Under the pieces are notes generated by a model. That model worked only from the letters and a program-made list of their open reading frames with translations. It was not told the DNA's origin and did not search any database. Position numbers and translations under genes: made by a program. Positions 50,183 through 60,065 of a DNA stretch of 64,000 nt are shown one piece after another; within the stretch, counting starts at the first letter, position 1; each line of letters begins with the position of its first letter. The DNA comes from Roseibium aggregatum (GTDB lineage Bacteria; Pseudomonadota; Alphaproteobacteria; Rhizobiales; Stappiaceae): positions 1,302,001 through 1,366,000 of the forward strand of contig NZ_JAEKJZ010000001.1 of assembly GCF_017309185.1 (NCBI RefSeq). The letters are read 5' to 3'.

Positions 50183-51091
50183 ATTTGAACCCGATTGTTA
50201 AATACTGTTAATAAGCAAGAATTCTCCCAAAAACTGAGAGCAGAGGTAAAGCGCTGGATGAGAGCCAACGCTCGAAAATAGGTTAATAGAACGTTAAGTC
50301 ATTCCAAGGCGTATTGCAACTTAAAAATTGTTCAGCATGCGTACTGACATTCGCGAGCTTATTGTCTGACGTAGAGAAAAATCATGAAATAAGTAATTTG
50401 TTTAAGTTTAATAATTGAAAGAGCAAAGTAAAATTTATTTTTCGGGGGTGTCTATTCTGTGGTTTGGTAATTTTGGCGCGAGGTGCTGCAGGAATTACGG
50501 ATCCCTGTGCATCGATATCAGTCGATATAAATTGGCGCTAAATTTGTCCAATTAGTCAGAGCCGCTTAATTTTACCTGATCTTGGTGTCATGTTCATGAA
50601 GTTAATACGGTCATGCGATTTTTGAAAAATGACATGCGCGGGGACGTGGATCGCCTGCGAACGGTTGGTAGCGATGTGTTCAGATTTTGAGAGTAATGCT
50701 CCCCGGATGGAGTAAACCTTACTGGGAAACGGAACGTCATTCGGCGGAGATGTTCAATTGACGTGTTTGGTAAACAGAAATCAATAAGTTTAGTTAATCG
50801 TCGAGAAAATATGGGGTGGAGACAATACTCAGAAATGATCTGAGAATTGACGAGAAATATTAAAATTGCAAACCGACCGGTGAAGCTGTATCAACGCCAA
50901 AGTGGCGCGAAGGCATGGCGTTGAAAGGAAGGCGAGATTAGTTTTTCTATACGCCGTCGACCCGGTATCCGGCGGCTTTGGTCTGGAAACCCGGGCCAGA
51001 GTAGGTGTTCCCGATAAGGACAGAGCGTCTCATTTGATTGGGGGAGCCTTGTTGATGCTCCCGATTTCGAGTTTTTGATTTTGGGGTGAAT
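50183..51091. other. 909-bp non-coding region between the sugar transferase and rmlC
   Basis: Much more A/T-rich than the surroundings, with no supported coding frame on either strand. It probably contains the divergent promoters of the locus. Visible structure: a repeated TCGATAT around 50513-50527, and a GGGAGC/GCTCCC hairpin at 51042-51062 in the rmlC leader. The long stretch would allow several regulator sites or a small RNA. Confidence 0.45.
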
Positions 51092-51643
51092 ATGATTGTC
51101 GAAGAAACCGGTTTGCCTGGATGTCTTTTGGTTACGCCGAAGCGGTTCGGAGACGAAAGGGGTTTCTTTTCGGAGTGCTGGAGCAAACGTACCTATGCCA
51201 GCTTCGGCATTGATGTGGAATTTGTGCAGGACAATCATTCCTTAAGTGCGCAGAAGGGCACGGTGCGCGGCTTGCATTTCCAGTCGCCCCCCCATGAACA
51301 GGCGAAGCTTGTCAGATGCGGCAGGGGCCGGATTTTCGATGTCGCCGTGGATGTTCGCCGGGGGTCTCCGACCTATGGCAAATGGACCGGCGCGGAACTC
51401 AGCTTCGACAACGGCAAACAGCTTTTCGTGCCCGCGGGATTCCTTCACGGATTTCAAACGCTCGAAGACAACAGCGAAATTATCTACAAGTGCTCGGATT
51501 TCTATGCGCCTGAGTGTGACGGAGCGGTCCGCTGGGACAGTTGCGGGATCGATTGGCCCCTGTCCTCGCCAGACCCGATTCTTTCTGAAAAGGATGCAGC
51601 CGCGCAGGTTTTCGCGGATTTTGAAACACCTTTTGTAATCTGA
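51092..51643 (+). CDS. rfbC: dTDP-4-dehydrorhamnose 3,5-epimerase
   Basis: Third-step enzyme converting dTDP-4-keto-6-deoxyglucose to the L-rhamnose configuration. The 183-residue protein has the cupin motifs FVQDNHSLSAQKGTVRGLHFQ and KLVRCGRGRIFDVAVDVR, with catalytic histidine in RGLHFQ and YKCSDFYAPECDGAVRWD. I chose ATG 51092; GTG 51086 is a possible earlier start. Gene order is rmlC-B-D-A with short gaps. Confidence 0.93.
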   Translation: MIVEETGLPGCLLVTPKRFGDERGFFSECWSKRTYASFGIDVEFVQDNHSLSAQKGTVRGLHFQSPPHEQAKLVRCGRGRIFDVAVDVRRGSPTYGKWTGAELSFDNGKQLFVPAGFLHGFQTLEDNSEIIYKCSDFYAPECDGAVRWDSCGIDWPLSSPDPILSEKDAAAQVFADFETPFVI

Positions 51644-51652
51644 GGGATTTCC

Positions 51653-52708
51653 ATGAAAATTCTGGTGACAGGTGGCGCAGGCTTCATCGGTTCGGCCGTC
51701 GTGAGGATGGCCATCGGCCGTGGTCTGAGCGTTGTCAATGTCGATGCTCTGACCTACGCGGCGTGCCTTGAAAACGTTGCCGATGTCTCGGGCAACCCGA
51801 ACTACGCCTTCGAGAAGGCGGACATAAGGGACCGGGCCGGCTTGCAGAGAATCTTTGCGGCCCACAAGCCGGATGCCGTCATGCATCTTGCTGCCGAAAG
51901 CCATGTCGACCGCTCGATCGACGGTCCTTCGGATTTTATCGACACGAATATCGGCGGTACTTTCAACATGCTGGAGGCCGCGCGCGCGTATTGGGAGGAA
52001 AGCGGGCGCCCGGACAGCTTCCGGTTCCATCACATTTCCACCGACGAGGTATACGGTTCTCTGGGCGAAACCGGGTTGTTCACGGAGGAAACGGCCTACG
52101 ACCCGCGCAGTCCCTATTCCGCTTCCAAGGCGGCGTCCGATCATCTGGTGCGGGCCTGGCACGAAACCTATGGATTGCCTGTCGTTCTGACCAATTGCTC
52201 CAACAACTACGGCCCTTACCATTTTCCCGAAAAGCTCATCCCTGTCGTTATTCTGAACGCGCTTGCCGGCAAGCCGATCCCGGTCTATGGCAAGGGGGAA
52301 AACATCCGCGATTGGCTTTACGTGGAAGATCATGCCGAAGCCCTGCTTTTGGTGCTGCAAAAAGGCGAGACCGGCCGCAGCTACAACATCGGCGGCGACA
52401 ACGAGCGCAGGAACATCGATCTGGTGAGAACGATCTGCGCAGTTCTCGATCAGAAACGTCCCCGGTCCGAAGGCGCTTATTCCGAGCTGATCTCATTCGT
52501 GACCGACAGACCGGGCCACGACCTGCGCTACGCGATCGACGCCACGCGCATCCGCGAGGAGCTCGGCTGGCGGCCGAGCGTCAGTGTCGAGGAGGGTCTC
52601 GAGCGCACGGTTCAATGGTATCTTGATAACGAGCCGTGGTGGCGCGCCCTGCAGGACCGAAGCGGTGTCGGCCAAAGGCTCGGCATCAAGGCGGGTTCTG
52701 GAAAATGA
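51653..52708 (+). CDS. rfbB: dTDP-glucose 4,6-dehydratase
   Basis: Oxidises and dehydrates dTDP-glucose. The 351-residue protein begins [14 protein letters not shown] (NAD-binding G-x-x-G-x-x-G), has [26 protein letters not shown] and [15 protein letters not shown] (catalytic Y-x-x-x-K) and [20 protein letters not shown] lies before the ATG. Its stop overlaps the rmlD start (ATGA). Confidence 0.96.
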   Translation: MKILVTGGAGFIGSAVVRMAIGRGLSVVNVDALTYAACLENVADVSGNPNYAFEKADIRDRAGLQRIFAAHKPDAVMHLAAESHVDRSIDGPSDFIDTNIGGTFNMLEAARAYWEESGRPDSFRFHHISTDEVYGSLGETGLFTEETAYDPRSPYSASKAASDHLVRAWHETYGLPVVLTNCSNNYGPYHFPEKLIPVVILNALAGKPIPVYGKGENIRDWLYVEDHAEALLLVLQKGETGRSYNIGGDNERRNIDLVRTICAVLDQKRPRSEGAYSELISFVTDRPGHDLRYAIDATRIREELGWRPSVSVEEGLERTVQWYLDNEPWWRALQDRSGVGQRLGIKAGSGK

Positions 52709-53553
52709 TCCTGGTTTTCGGCTCCTCCGGGCAGGTGGCAAGCGAACTGAAGGCCCTTCTTCCGGACGCTGTGTTTCTTGGACGCGCGCGCGCCGATCTG
52801 GCTGAGCCCACGGATTTGCGGGATGTGATTGAGGAACTGCGTCCGGACGGCATCATCAACGCCGCGGCTTACACCGCCGTCGACAAGGCGGAGGAAGAAG
52901 AGCCGCTCGCGGAGAAGATCAACGCAGTCGCTCCGGGCGAAATGGCCAGAGCGGCCGCACGTCTGAATGTGCCCTTTGTCCATATCTCGACCGACTACGT
53001 ATTCAATGGGGCAGGGGACGTTGCCTTTTCGCCCGACAGTCCGACGGGCCCGCTCGGCGCCTACGGGCGTTCGAAGCTGAAAGGCGAGGCGGAGATCGAG
53101 AAATCCGGCGCAAATTATGCCATCCTGCGCACGAGCTGGGTGTTTTCCGCCCATGGCGCGAATTTTCTGAAAACAATGCTACGCCTCTCGGAGACACGGG
53201 ACCGGCTCACTGTCGTTGCCGATCAGGTGGGAGGGCCGACACCGGCCGCCGCCATCGCCGAAGCGTGCGTGACCATTTTAAAGAGCCTTCGGACGCGTCC
53301 CGATCTCTCCGGCACCTATCATTTTTCCGGTGCGCCAGATGTGAGCTGGGCCGAGTTCGCCCGGGAGATTTTCAGGCAGGCGCGGCGGACCATGCTGGTT
53401 GAGGACATTCCGACGTCCGGCTATCCGACCCCGGCAGCAAGGCCGGCCAACTCGCGGCTGGACTGCGGGTCCCTCAGGGCCTTCGGCCTGGAGCGCCCGG
53501 ACTGGCGGAAAGGCGTTGCGGATGTGTTGCAAGAACTGGGTGTGAATTCATGA
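52705..53553 (+). CDS. rfbD: dTDP-4-dehydrorhamnose reductase
   Basis: Last step to dTDP-L-rhamnose using NADPH or NADH. The 282-residue protein begins [15 protein letters not shown], contains [24 protein letters not shown] and [12 protein letters not shown] (the Y-x-x-x-K site). ATG overlaps the rmlB stop by 4 bp and its own stop overlaps the rmlA start by 4 bp, so the cluster is translationally coupled. Confidence 0.95.
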   Translation: MILVFGSSGQVASELKALLPDAVFLGRARADLAEPTDLRDVIEELRPDGIINAAAYTAVDKAEEEEPLAEKINAVAPGEMARAAARLNVPFVHISTDYVFNGAGDVAFSPDSPTGPLGAYGRSKLKGEAEIEKSGANYAILRTSWVFSAHGANFLKTMLRLSETRDRLTVVADQVGGPTPAAAIAEACVTILKSLRTRPDLSGTYHFSGAPDVSWAEFAREIFRQARRTMLVEDIPTSGYPTPAARPANSRLDCGSLRAFGLERPDWRKGVADVLQELGVNS

Positions 53554-54419
53554 CAGAACGCAAGGGAATAATCCTTGCCGGTGGCTCCGGCACCCGGCTT
53601 TACCCGCTGACAATGGCTGTGTCGAAACAGCTTATGCCGATCTATGACAAGCCGATGATCTATTATCCGCTGTCGGTCCTGATGCTGACCGGGATCCGGG
53701 AAGTCGCGATCATCACCACGCCGGACGATCAGCCCCAGTTCAAACGCCTGCTGGGCGACGGCAGCCAGTGGGGCATGCAGTTCGAGTATATTGTGCAACC
53801 CTCGCCCGACGGTCTGGCCCAAGCCTATATCCTGGCGGAGGATTTCCTGGCCGGCGCGCCGTCGACAATGGTGCTTGGCGACAACATCTTCTTCGGCCAT
53901 GGCCTGCCGGAGGTGCTGAAGGCAGCCGACGAGCGTAGCCAGGGCGGCACGGTCTTCGGCTACCACGTTGCCGATCCGGAGCGCTATGGCGTGGTCAAGT
54001 TCGATGAGGCTGGCCTTGCGCAGGAAATCATCGAAAAGCCCGAGGTTCCTCCGTCCAATTATGCGGTAACCGGACTGTATTTCCTGGACGGCGACGCTCC
54101 GGACCGCGCCAGGAAGGTCAAGCCGTCGGCCCGAGGCGAGCTGGAAATCGTCACGCTTCTGGAAATGTACTTAAAGGAAGGAGCGCTCAGCGTCGAACGT
54201 ATGGGCCGCGGCTATGCCTGGCTTGACACCGGCACGCACCAGTCGCTTCTCGACGCGGGCAATTTTGTCAGAACCCTCTCAGTCCGCCAGGGCATGCAGT
54301 CCGGCTGCCCGGAAGAAATCGCCTACATAAATGGCTGGATCGACCGGGAGCGTTTGCTGGAACATGCGAAGGTCTTCGGTAAGACGGAATACGGGAAGTA
54401 TCTTGAGGGGCTGGTGTAG
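53550..54419 (+). CDS. rfbA: Glucose-1-phosphate thymidylyltransferase
   Basis: Makes dTDP-glucose from glucose-1-phosphate and dTTP, the entry to rhamnose synthesis. The 289-residue protein starts with GIILAGGSGTRLYPLTMAVSKQLMPIYDKPMIYYPLS, has VLGDNIFFGHGL and EKPEVPPSNYAVTGLYFLD, and is full length. It is the last gene of the rmlCBDA unit. Confidence 0.96.
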   Translation: MTERKGIILAGGSGTRLYPLTMAVSKQLMPIYDKPMIYYPLSVLMLTGIREVAIITTPDDQPQFKRLLGDGSQWGMQFEYIVQPSPDGLAQAYILAEDFLAGAPSTMVLGDNIFFGHGLPEVLKAADERSQGGTVFGYHVADPERYGVVKFDEAGLAQEIIEKPEVPPSNYAVTGLYFLDGDAPDRARKVKPSARGELEIVTLLEMYLKEGALSVERMGRGYAWLDTGTHQSLLDAGNFVRTLSVRQGMQSGCPEEIAYINGWIDRERLLEHAKVFGKTEYGKYLEGLV

Positions 54420-55195
54420 TCACCAGTATCAGGTGTGACGTTCCGGGAGGGGCGGTGCAAGCCGCTGCCCTTCATTTCCAATATATGGGGTAGAAACCGG
54501 CGCCCGTCACTAGGGCTCCCGGAAGCTCTCAGCCCCAGCCGCGCATGCTTCAATAGGAATGTCGCCAACGGGTCGAAGACATCCGGCACGTTGGTGCTTG
54601 CGTGTCTTATCACGTGGGAAACTGGTCGCGGAAAACACTATCCTTGATCGAGGGCGTTCGCAGAAGGCTGTCAGCCGAGCCCTCAACTCGTTTATGGCAT
54701 CTGATTTCAGAACACATTTTCTGAGAAGTCTTTCTAAGCCGCCGGAAAGACGGCCAAATTTTTGAGCACGTCAAATTTTTTGAATTTTATCCGTCCAAAG
54801 GCGATGCCTCTGGCGAATAAACAGCTGCCTTAAGTGTTTTATTGGCAGGAAAACAAACGACAGACCCACCTCGTCTGCATGGCGGCTACATCAAGACGGC
54901 TTTGGGGAAAGCCAACGCGGATCCTTCTTGAGGCGTATTTTCAAGCGTGACCCGAAAAAATGTGTGAAAACGAAAGAGTGTCTTAGAGGAACAAGGGCAA
55001 CCAATAAGTGTTGCGCAGGCCTAAAAATCGCGTCAAGGTTAGGTGTGAAGGGCAGCACCACAACACCCGCGACCGATGTAGTCCATACTGATTGTGTGAC
55101 GTGAAACGTGTAAATCATCGCTTAAATTAAGTTTTGAATTATTAGGCAGGTGAAAGATTTGTTGCTTTGAAAAAGTAATAGATGAAAGGCGTGCG
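54420..55195. other. 776-bp intergenic region between rmlA and the RTX gene
   Basis: No frame of convincing length or codon use. The first bases hold a weak hairpin (GTCACC...GGTGTGAC, about 54419-54440) that could end rmlA transcription. The right half is A/T-rich. A 36-codon stretch without start, ending near 54932 (RLHGGYIKTALGKANADPS), may be a gene remnant. Confidence 0.4.
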
Positions 55196-58100
55196 ATGAG
55201 AAGATTAATATTATACTTTTCCGTAGCGTTTTTATGTTTTTGCTTGCTAGCCTACCCAGCCATCAAATCAGAAATTTCCTTCATCAAAGGTGCGAATATT
55301 GAGCGCTCACTGAGGAGTGAGGGCTCTGACGGCAGTTCGCTCCCGCAAATGGGGCGACGCCTGTTGCGGGATATCAACAGTTATGTTCGCGACACTGTCC
55401 GTCATTTGCATCTAACTTTATTCGAATTCAATCCCGGCAATGAAAAAAGTCTTTATGCGTCCGCTGTAGAAAGTGGAAAGACAGAATTCGCTAGGAGCGT
55501 AAAGATGAACTACGTTGAAAATGGTGTCATTGTTGAATCTGCCGAAGAATTAAGCTCTGCCATACAGAGCGGTGAGACCAATATTTTTCTAGCTCCTGGC
55601 GACTATGGTTACCTAAACCTTAGAGATTTTGATTCAAAAGAAACTGTAACGATACAGTCTCTTGATTCCGATAACATGGCGACTTTTGACAAGATCAAGT
55701 TGGATGGTGTGTCAAACGTTACTTTTGACAATATTCATCTGGACTATGAAATTCCGGACCAATCTGACCCGAATGACTCGTATCGTGCAGATATGGGCTT
55801 CATTGTTGTTAATTCAAAAGATGTTACCATTTCGAATTCTGTTATTTCAGGAGACTTGATCGATAATCCGGACTCCTCCCAGGACGGTAATCCCACTGCC
55901 ATCGCCCTGATGATCCGGAACACGAGTGGCGTTACACTCGACAACAACGAGATTTATGATTGGCGCGTAGGTGTTGCGGTCAATAATAGCGATAATTACA
56001 CTCAAAATGAGTGCGAAATTTATAATATTCGACAGGACTTTTCGTCATTTAGCCAGGTTCAGGATGTGGTTATTAGTAATAACTATTATCATGACCCGAT
56101 ATACAATCCACTCGGGGCCAATGAACACCAGGATATGATTCAGTTCTTCACGTCGAATACGACTGAAGCTACTGAAAATATCCAGATCACTGGAAACGTG
56201 TTTGACTCCGGCAATGGCGTGTTCGCGCAGTCCATCTTCATGCGGAATGAGCTGGTCGACAAGGGACTTGCTGGTCAGGAGATGTACTACCAGAATGTCA
56301 CGATCGAAAACAACGTCATCTACAACACCAACGGCATCGGTGTTGGTGAGACGGATGGTCTGGTAATCAGCAACAACACTATCCTGCAAAATACCGACAC
56401 GGGAGAAACAGGTGGCGGAGCGGAGCCGAGGATCACGGTTGTCGCCGATGCAACCAATGTGCAGATCGCCGGCAACATCTCGCACGGGATCACCATCATT
56501 TCTGATGATTGGGCCGTGTCTGACAACATGGATGTACAAAGAACCAACCCGGACCTGGATAACTATTATGACAACCTGTTTGTCAATGCTCTGGCCAACG
56601 GAGCGGCAAGCCTTGAAGACCTGAGAATTATTCCGGGTAGCCTGGCGGACGGCTATGGAGCCGCCTTGTCGCAATTCGGTTTGCCGGATTCTGGAATAGA
56701 CGGATATGTTGCGCTGACATACGGCGAAGGCTTTGAATCACAGACAGTAAGTCTCGATGCCACGCAAATATTCGACACCGCCGGAGAGGCTGATCTTACC
56801 GGTGCAACGATCGTCTGGGATTTTGGCGATGGAACACAAGGAACAGGCACTGAAGTTTCGCATACCTATGAGGATGCTGGAACTTACACGGTAACGGCGA
56901 AAATAACACTTGCTTCCGGCGAAACGCTGAGCATCGACAAGGTTGCCACCGTTGAATCGCCGATTGCGATCGCGGTTTCCGCGGACAATGGTCTGGATGA
57001 CACTTCGGCCTACTCCAATGAACTAAGCTTAGATCCAACCGGCGTCGATATAGTCGCGGACAAAGGTGGCGACAGTGCTATACGTTTGAACGACGGGTCC
57101 TTGCAGTACAAGAGCAGCGCAAACCTGATCAACAATGACAGCTACTCACTGCTGTTCGATTTCGCCATGGATCCTGACGCACAAGGCCTATACCGCGTCA
57201 TTCATTTCTCTAGCAGCTTCGTGGTCTATGTAGGCGCGGACAAAATCCAGATCACAGCGAACTTTGACGACCAATCTTACAAGCTCTCGATTGATCCAGG
57301 CAACCTGCTTAATACCGGCGAGACCCACAAATTCGCCATGACATTCGATACTGAAACTGGCCAGTTGCTGGTGTATCTGGATGGCGTTCAGGTCGGAGAA
57401 TTGTCCGGCTTGGAGGGCATGGTTCAGGTTGGAAGCAATCAAGGCTTCATTATTGGAAATCCTTGGGGTGAAAATTTCGAAGGTACGTTGGATGACATCT
57501 ACTTTCTCACCGACGCATTGACGGCTGAACAGGTCAGCGATCTAAGTGAAAGCAAGCAGCTGTCTTCTGTTATCCAGAAGAGCACCTTCAAGACGATCAA
57601 TACGCCAGATCCTGAAGATGATCTTACCTCGGACAGCAATGCCGATGGAGAGCAATCATCTAACGCAGCGGAGGAGCCCAACGAAGCTACCGATGGAAGC
57701 GACGAAAACGTTCAAGTTCTCACTGCTGATGACGATGTGTACGTCGGATCGGGAGCGAACAGTGCCGTCGATGGGGGTAGTGGGAATGATACCCTGCGAG
57801 GTGGGGCGGATGACGACGTGTTTCTTGGGGGCGACGGCGATGATACGATCGACGGAAACAATGGATCCGACAGTCTGTCTGGAGGAGAGGGCAAAGACCT
57901 CCTGAAAGGTGCAGATGGGGACGATATACTTTTCGGAGACGAAGGCGACGATGAACTGCTCGGCGGCGGGGATAACGATGCGCTTCACGGTGGCGATGGG
58001 AATGACCGTCTGGGCGGACATTCCGGAAACGATTTCCTTGAAGGCGGCGCAGGCAATGACGATCTGCGCGGGCATGCCGGCAACGATATTCTCGACGGTG

Positions 58101-58672
58101 GCGAAGGTGATGACCTGTTGATCGGGCATGGTGACAACGACACTCTCTATGGCGGTGCTGGCAATGACGATTTGCGCGGGGAGAGCGGCAATGACAAACT
58201 CTTTGGCGACGCTGGTATCGACCGTCTGCTAGGCGGAGACGGTGACGATTACTTGGATGGCGGAGTTGGGCGCGACGTTCTGAATGGCGGTGCAGGGAAC
58301 GATATCTTCGTGTTCGACGCTGAAGACAAGCTGATTGATGGTGAATCCGGCTACGATACCTTGACGGTTCAGGACGTCGACGCAGAGATCGATTTCGCTG
58401 GTATGAAAGTGACATCAATCGAAGCCATCGATCTGACAAACAGTACGGCGCAACAAGTGAATCTGGATCGGCTTTTGACGTCTTCGTCCAGCGACACCTT
58501 GACCGTTGATGGAGACGCAGCAGACTGGGTTTCCTTCTCGGCAGATGGTGTTTACGAAGGAATTCAGGAGGTCGACGGTGTCGAATATTATATATTCGAC
58601 TTCAGCAATAGTGGCTTGGAGCTGCTGGTAAACACGAATATCAACATCTCAGATGAGGGGAGTATCTTTTGA
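55196..58672 (+). CDS. Giant surface/secreted protein: beta-helix, PKD, LamG and RTX repeats
   Basis: A 1158-residue protein. Residues 1-25 form a signal or membrane anchor. About 120-430 is a right-handed parallel beta-helix of pectate-lyase or alginate-epimerase type. A PKD domain with VWDFGDGT...HTYEDAGTYTVTA follows at about 505-590, then a LamG-like concanavalin domain (about 625-780). An acidic linker leads into 20 nonapeptide GGxGxDxLx calcium-binding RTX repeats (about 859-1040) and a C-terminal cap of about 115 residues. The combination suggests a polysaccharide-modifying enzyme or adhesin exported in a calcium-dependent way; no type I exporter is in the window. N-terminal DNA is A/T-rich. 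AAAGG precedes the ATG. Confidence 0.88.
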   Translation: MRRLILYFSVAFLCFCLLAYPAIKSEISFIKGANIERSLRSEGSDGSSLPQMGRRLLRDINSYVRDTVRHLHLTLFEFNPGNEKSLYASAVESGKTEFARSVKMNYVENGVIVESAEELSSAIQSGETNIFLAPGDYGYLNLRDFDSKETVTIQSLDSDNMATFDKIKLDGVSNVTFDNIHLDYEIPDQSDPNDSYRADMGFIVVNSKDVTISNSVISGDLIDNPDSSQDGNPTAIALMIRNTSGVTLDNNEIYDWRVGVAVNNSDNYTQNECEIYNIRQDFSSFSQVQDVVISNNYYHDPIYNPLGANEHQDMIQFFTSNTTEATENIQITGNVFDSGNGVFAQSIFMRNELVDKGLAGQEMYYQNVTIENNVIYNTNGIGVGETDGLVISNNTILQNTDTGETGGGAEPRITVVADATNVQIAGNISHGITIISDDWAVSDNMDVQRTNPDLDNYYDNLFVNALANGAASLEDLRIIPGSLADGYGAALSQFGLPDSGIDGYVALTYGEGFESQTVSLDATQIFDTAGEADLTGATIVWDFGDGTQGTGTEVSHTYEDAGTYTVTAKITLASGETLSIDKVATVESPIAIAVSADNGLDDTSAYSNELSLDPTGVDIVADKGGDSAIRLNDGSLQYKSSANLINNDSYSLLFDFAMDPDAQGLYRVIHFSSSFVVYVGADKIQITANFDDQSYKLSIDPGNLLNTGETHKFAMTFDTETGQLLVYLDGVQVGELSGLEGMVQVGSNQGFIIGNPWGENFEGTLDDIYFLTDALTAEQVSDLSESKQLSSVIQKSTFKTINTPDPEDDLTSDSNADGEQSSNAAEEPNEATDGSDENVQVLTADDDVYVGSGANSAVDGGSGNDTLRGGADDDVFLGGDGDDTIDGNNGSDSLSGGEGKDLLKGADGDDILFGDEGDDELLGGGDNDALHGGDGNDRLGGHSGNDFLEGGAGNDDLRGHAGNDILDGGEGDDLLIGHGDNDTLYGGAGNDDLRGESGNDKLFGDAGIDRLLGGDGDDYLDGGVGRDVLNGGAGNDIFVFDAEDKLIDGESGYDTLTVQDVDAEIDFAGMKVTSIEAIDLTNSTAQQVNLDRLLTSSSSDTLTVDGDAADWVSFSADGVYEGIQEVDGVEYYIFDFSNSGLELLVNTNINISDEGSIF

Positions 58673-58767
58673 TCCGCATTTGACTTTGTTCACCGGAAGA
58701 TAGATTTTCTCCCGGAGCACGGGCAAATGCGCCAGCGATCTTAAGACGGCGACTGTAATTAAAGTAG

Positions 58768-58793
58768 GTAAGCGTCCGGCAACGGGCGCTTAC
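58768..58793 (+). terminator. Hairpin with GCAA tetraloop after the RTX gene
   Basis: GTAAGCGTCCG and CGGGCGCTTAC form an 11-bp stem (one T-G pair) closed by GCAA, a GNRA loop. It lies about 95 bp after the stop codon and probably ends the transcript, although only TGCATTT follows. Confidence 0.55.
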
Positions 58794-58880
58794 TGCATTT
58801 CAGGGGCGACCAAAGTCGATATCAACTCTCTGCGACTTTCTGATAGGTAGAGCTGTGGCTGAGCCGTCGGTTCACGCCAC

Positions 58881-59150
58881 TAGAGCCTTTCACGGCTAGA
58901 TTGAAGCATTCTGTTTGTCATCCGGCGAGTCGAGCTGCGCGGAGGGACGTGAAGCCCATAGCGGGCTATGGGCAAGCGGCGCGACAAAGCAGGCGGCCGC
59001 CGGACGCGAACCCGAAGGGCCGGGCCGATTTAGCCCAATGCCGTCGGGCTTTGCCTCGACCGTGCAGCCAGCACGGCCTTCGTCAAAGCCCTTGGCCTTG
59101 AACCAAATCTGCTCCGGCAGAATGCTTCAATCTAACCGTGAAAGGCTCTA
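58881..59150. mobile_element. 270-bp MITE-like element with 33-bp terminal inverted repeats
   Basis: The left end (58881-58913) starts TAGAGCCTTTCACGG and the right end (59118-59150) is its inverted copy, ending CCGTGAAAGGCTCTA; 32 of 33 positions match. Inside is GC-rich DNA with a strong GCCCATAG/CTATGGGC hairpin (about 58951-58970) and no coding frame of family type. TA at both edges would fit insertion at a TA target, as in IS630/Tc1-type transposons; this is inference. It lies between the RTX and sulfotransferase genes. Confidence 0.82.
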
Positions 59151-59269
59151 ACCAAATTCAATCGTTCATCTCATCACGAAAGATTGCCTTCGATGTATGG
59201 GGTGATTTCAAAAACGAATAAACACATCCACAGGGAGGCCAGCCCCCTAGCCACACTGGAGGAGGGCGA
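59151..59269. other. Short gap after the MITE before the sulfotransferase stop
   Basis: Nothing recognisable in this stretch. With the region 58673-58880 and the MITE it completes a gap of about 600 bp without a gene. Confidence 0.3.
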
Positions 59270-60034
59270 TCACTCCAACCATTCCAGTGCCTTCTTGCGT
59301 AGCCGGCGTTTAATTCGAACCAGCAATTCGTTTTCAGAGTAGACAGCCAGGCCGCCCGAAATGTCACCTTCGGTGACCGGTGGCGGCGTCAGGGGCGTTT
59401 TGCTGTTCGGGTCGTAGCCGAGCTTTTCGAAATCCGTTTTATAGAGCTTGGCGATATGTTCGACATCCTGGTCGCTCAGTACAATCTTGTCTCGAGAATC
59501 TGATGCTGCGCTTCGGTTTTCGTGAGGAATAACTCGGGGCCCGTCAGACGTCTTCAATATTTCGTCCAGGTATGGGACGAGATATTGAAGACCATGCTCC
59601 ATGTAAAAAATCGTACATTTGGGAGGCAGAAAACGGGTTTGTGGCAAAAAGTGATTGTCATACTTCAGCCAGAGGTCTTCCGGGGCCTGTACGACCTCAC
59701 GAAGCCAACTGGAGAACGCCACATCCTTCGGTATTTTCAGTTCGACATCGCGCTGAAACTGAAATGCGCTGACGAGCCGACCTATGGGGTGGCGAACGAC
59801 CGCGAAAGCATGGTCGATCATTTCCTCGGGCAGAATTTGTTTCACTGAATTCCAGTCTAGGTGCTGTGGCGACACTTTTGACCAGCGCTGATTTTCTGGT
59901 TTTCCGTGAAGTGATCGGTTCAACAGGGCTACGGCCCCAAATCTGTCCTGAAGATATGTTTCAATTGAAGTGCCACCACACTTTGGAATGTGCGCATAAA
60001 AAATTAAGGTCGACCCATGTTTTACAAACGGCAT
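59270..60034 (-). CDS. Sulfotransferase-family protein
   Basis: A 254-residue protein of the sulfotransferase-2/galactose-type family. HIPKCGGTSIE (15-25) is the 5'-phosphosulfate loop for PAPS and VVRHPIGRLVSAF is the 3'-phosphate motif. Such enzymes add sulfate to polysaccharide hydroxyls. It follows the flippase gene by 31 bp on the same strand, so it probably decorates the exported polysaccharide or its lipid-linked unit. The C-terminus is very basic. Confidence 0.82.
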   Translation of the reverse strand: MPFVKHGSTLIFYAHIPKCGGTSIETYLQDRFGAVALLNRSLHGKPENQRWSKVSPQHLDWNSVKQILPEEMIDHAFAVVRHPIGRLVSAFQFQRDVELKIPKDVAFSSWLREVVQAPEDLWLKYDNHFLPQTRFLPPKCTIFYMEHGLQYLVPYLDEILKTSDGPRVIPHENRSAASDSRDKIVLSDQDVEHIAKLYKTDFEKLGYDPNSKTPLTPPPVTEGDISGGLAVYSENELLVRIKRRLRKKALEWLE

Positions 60035-60065
60035 TTTCTTAAAGCTTCCCCATCAAGAGCCTACT

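Noticed and set aside
54435..54647. Short plus-strand frame after rmlA
   Set aside because: No ribosome site beyond a chance GGGAGG, no homology pattern, and it lies over a probable terminator region.
57720..58320. Tandem DNA repeats that might be CRISPR or VNTR inside the RTX gene
   Set aside because: The repetition is at protein level (GGxGxDxLx nonapeptides) with variable codons; no constant repeat/spacer pattern exists.
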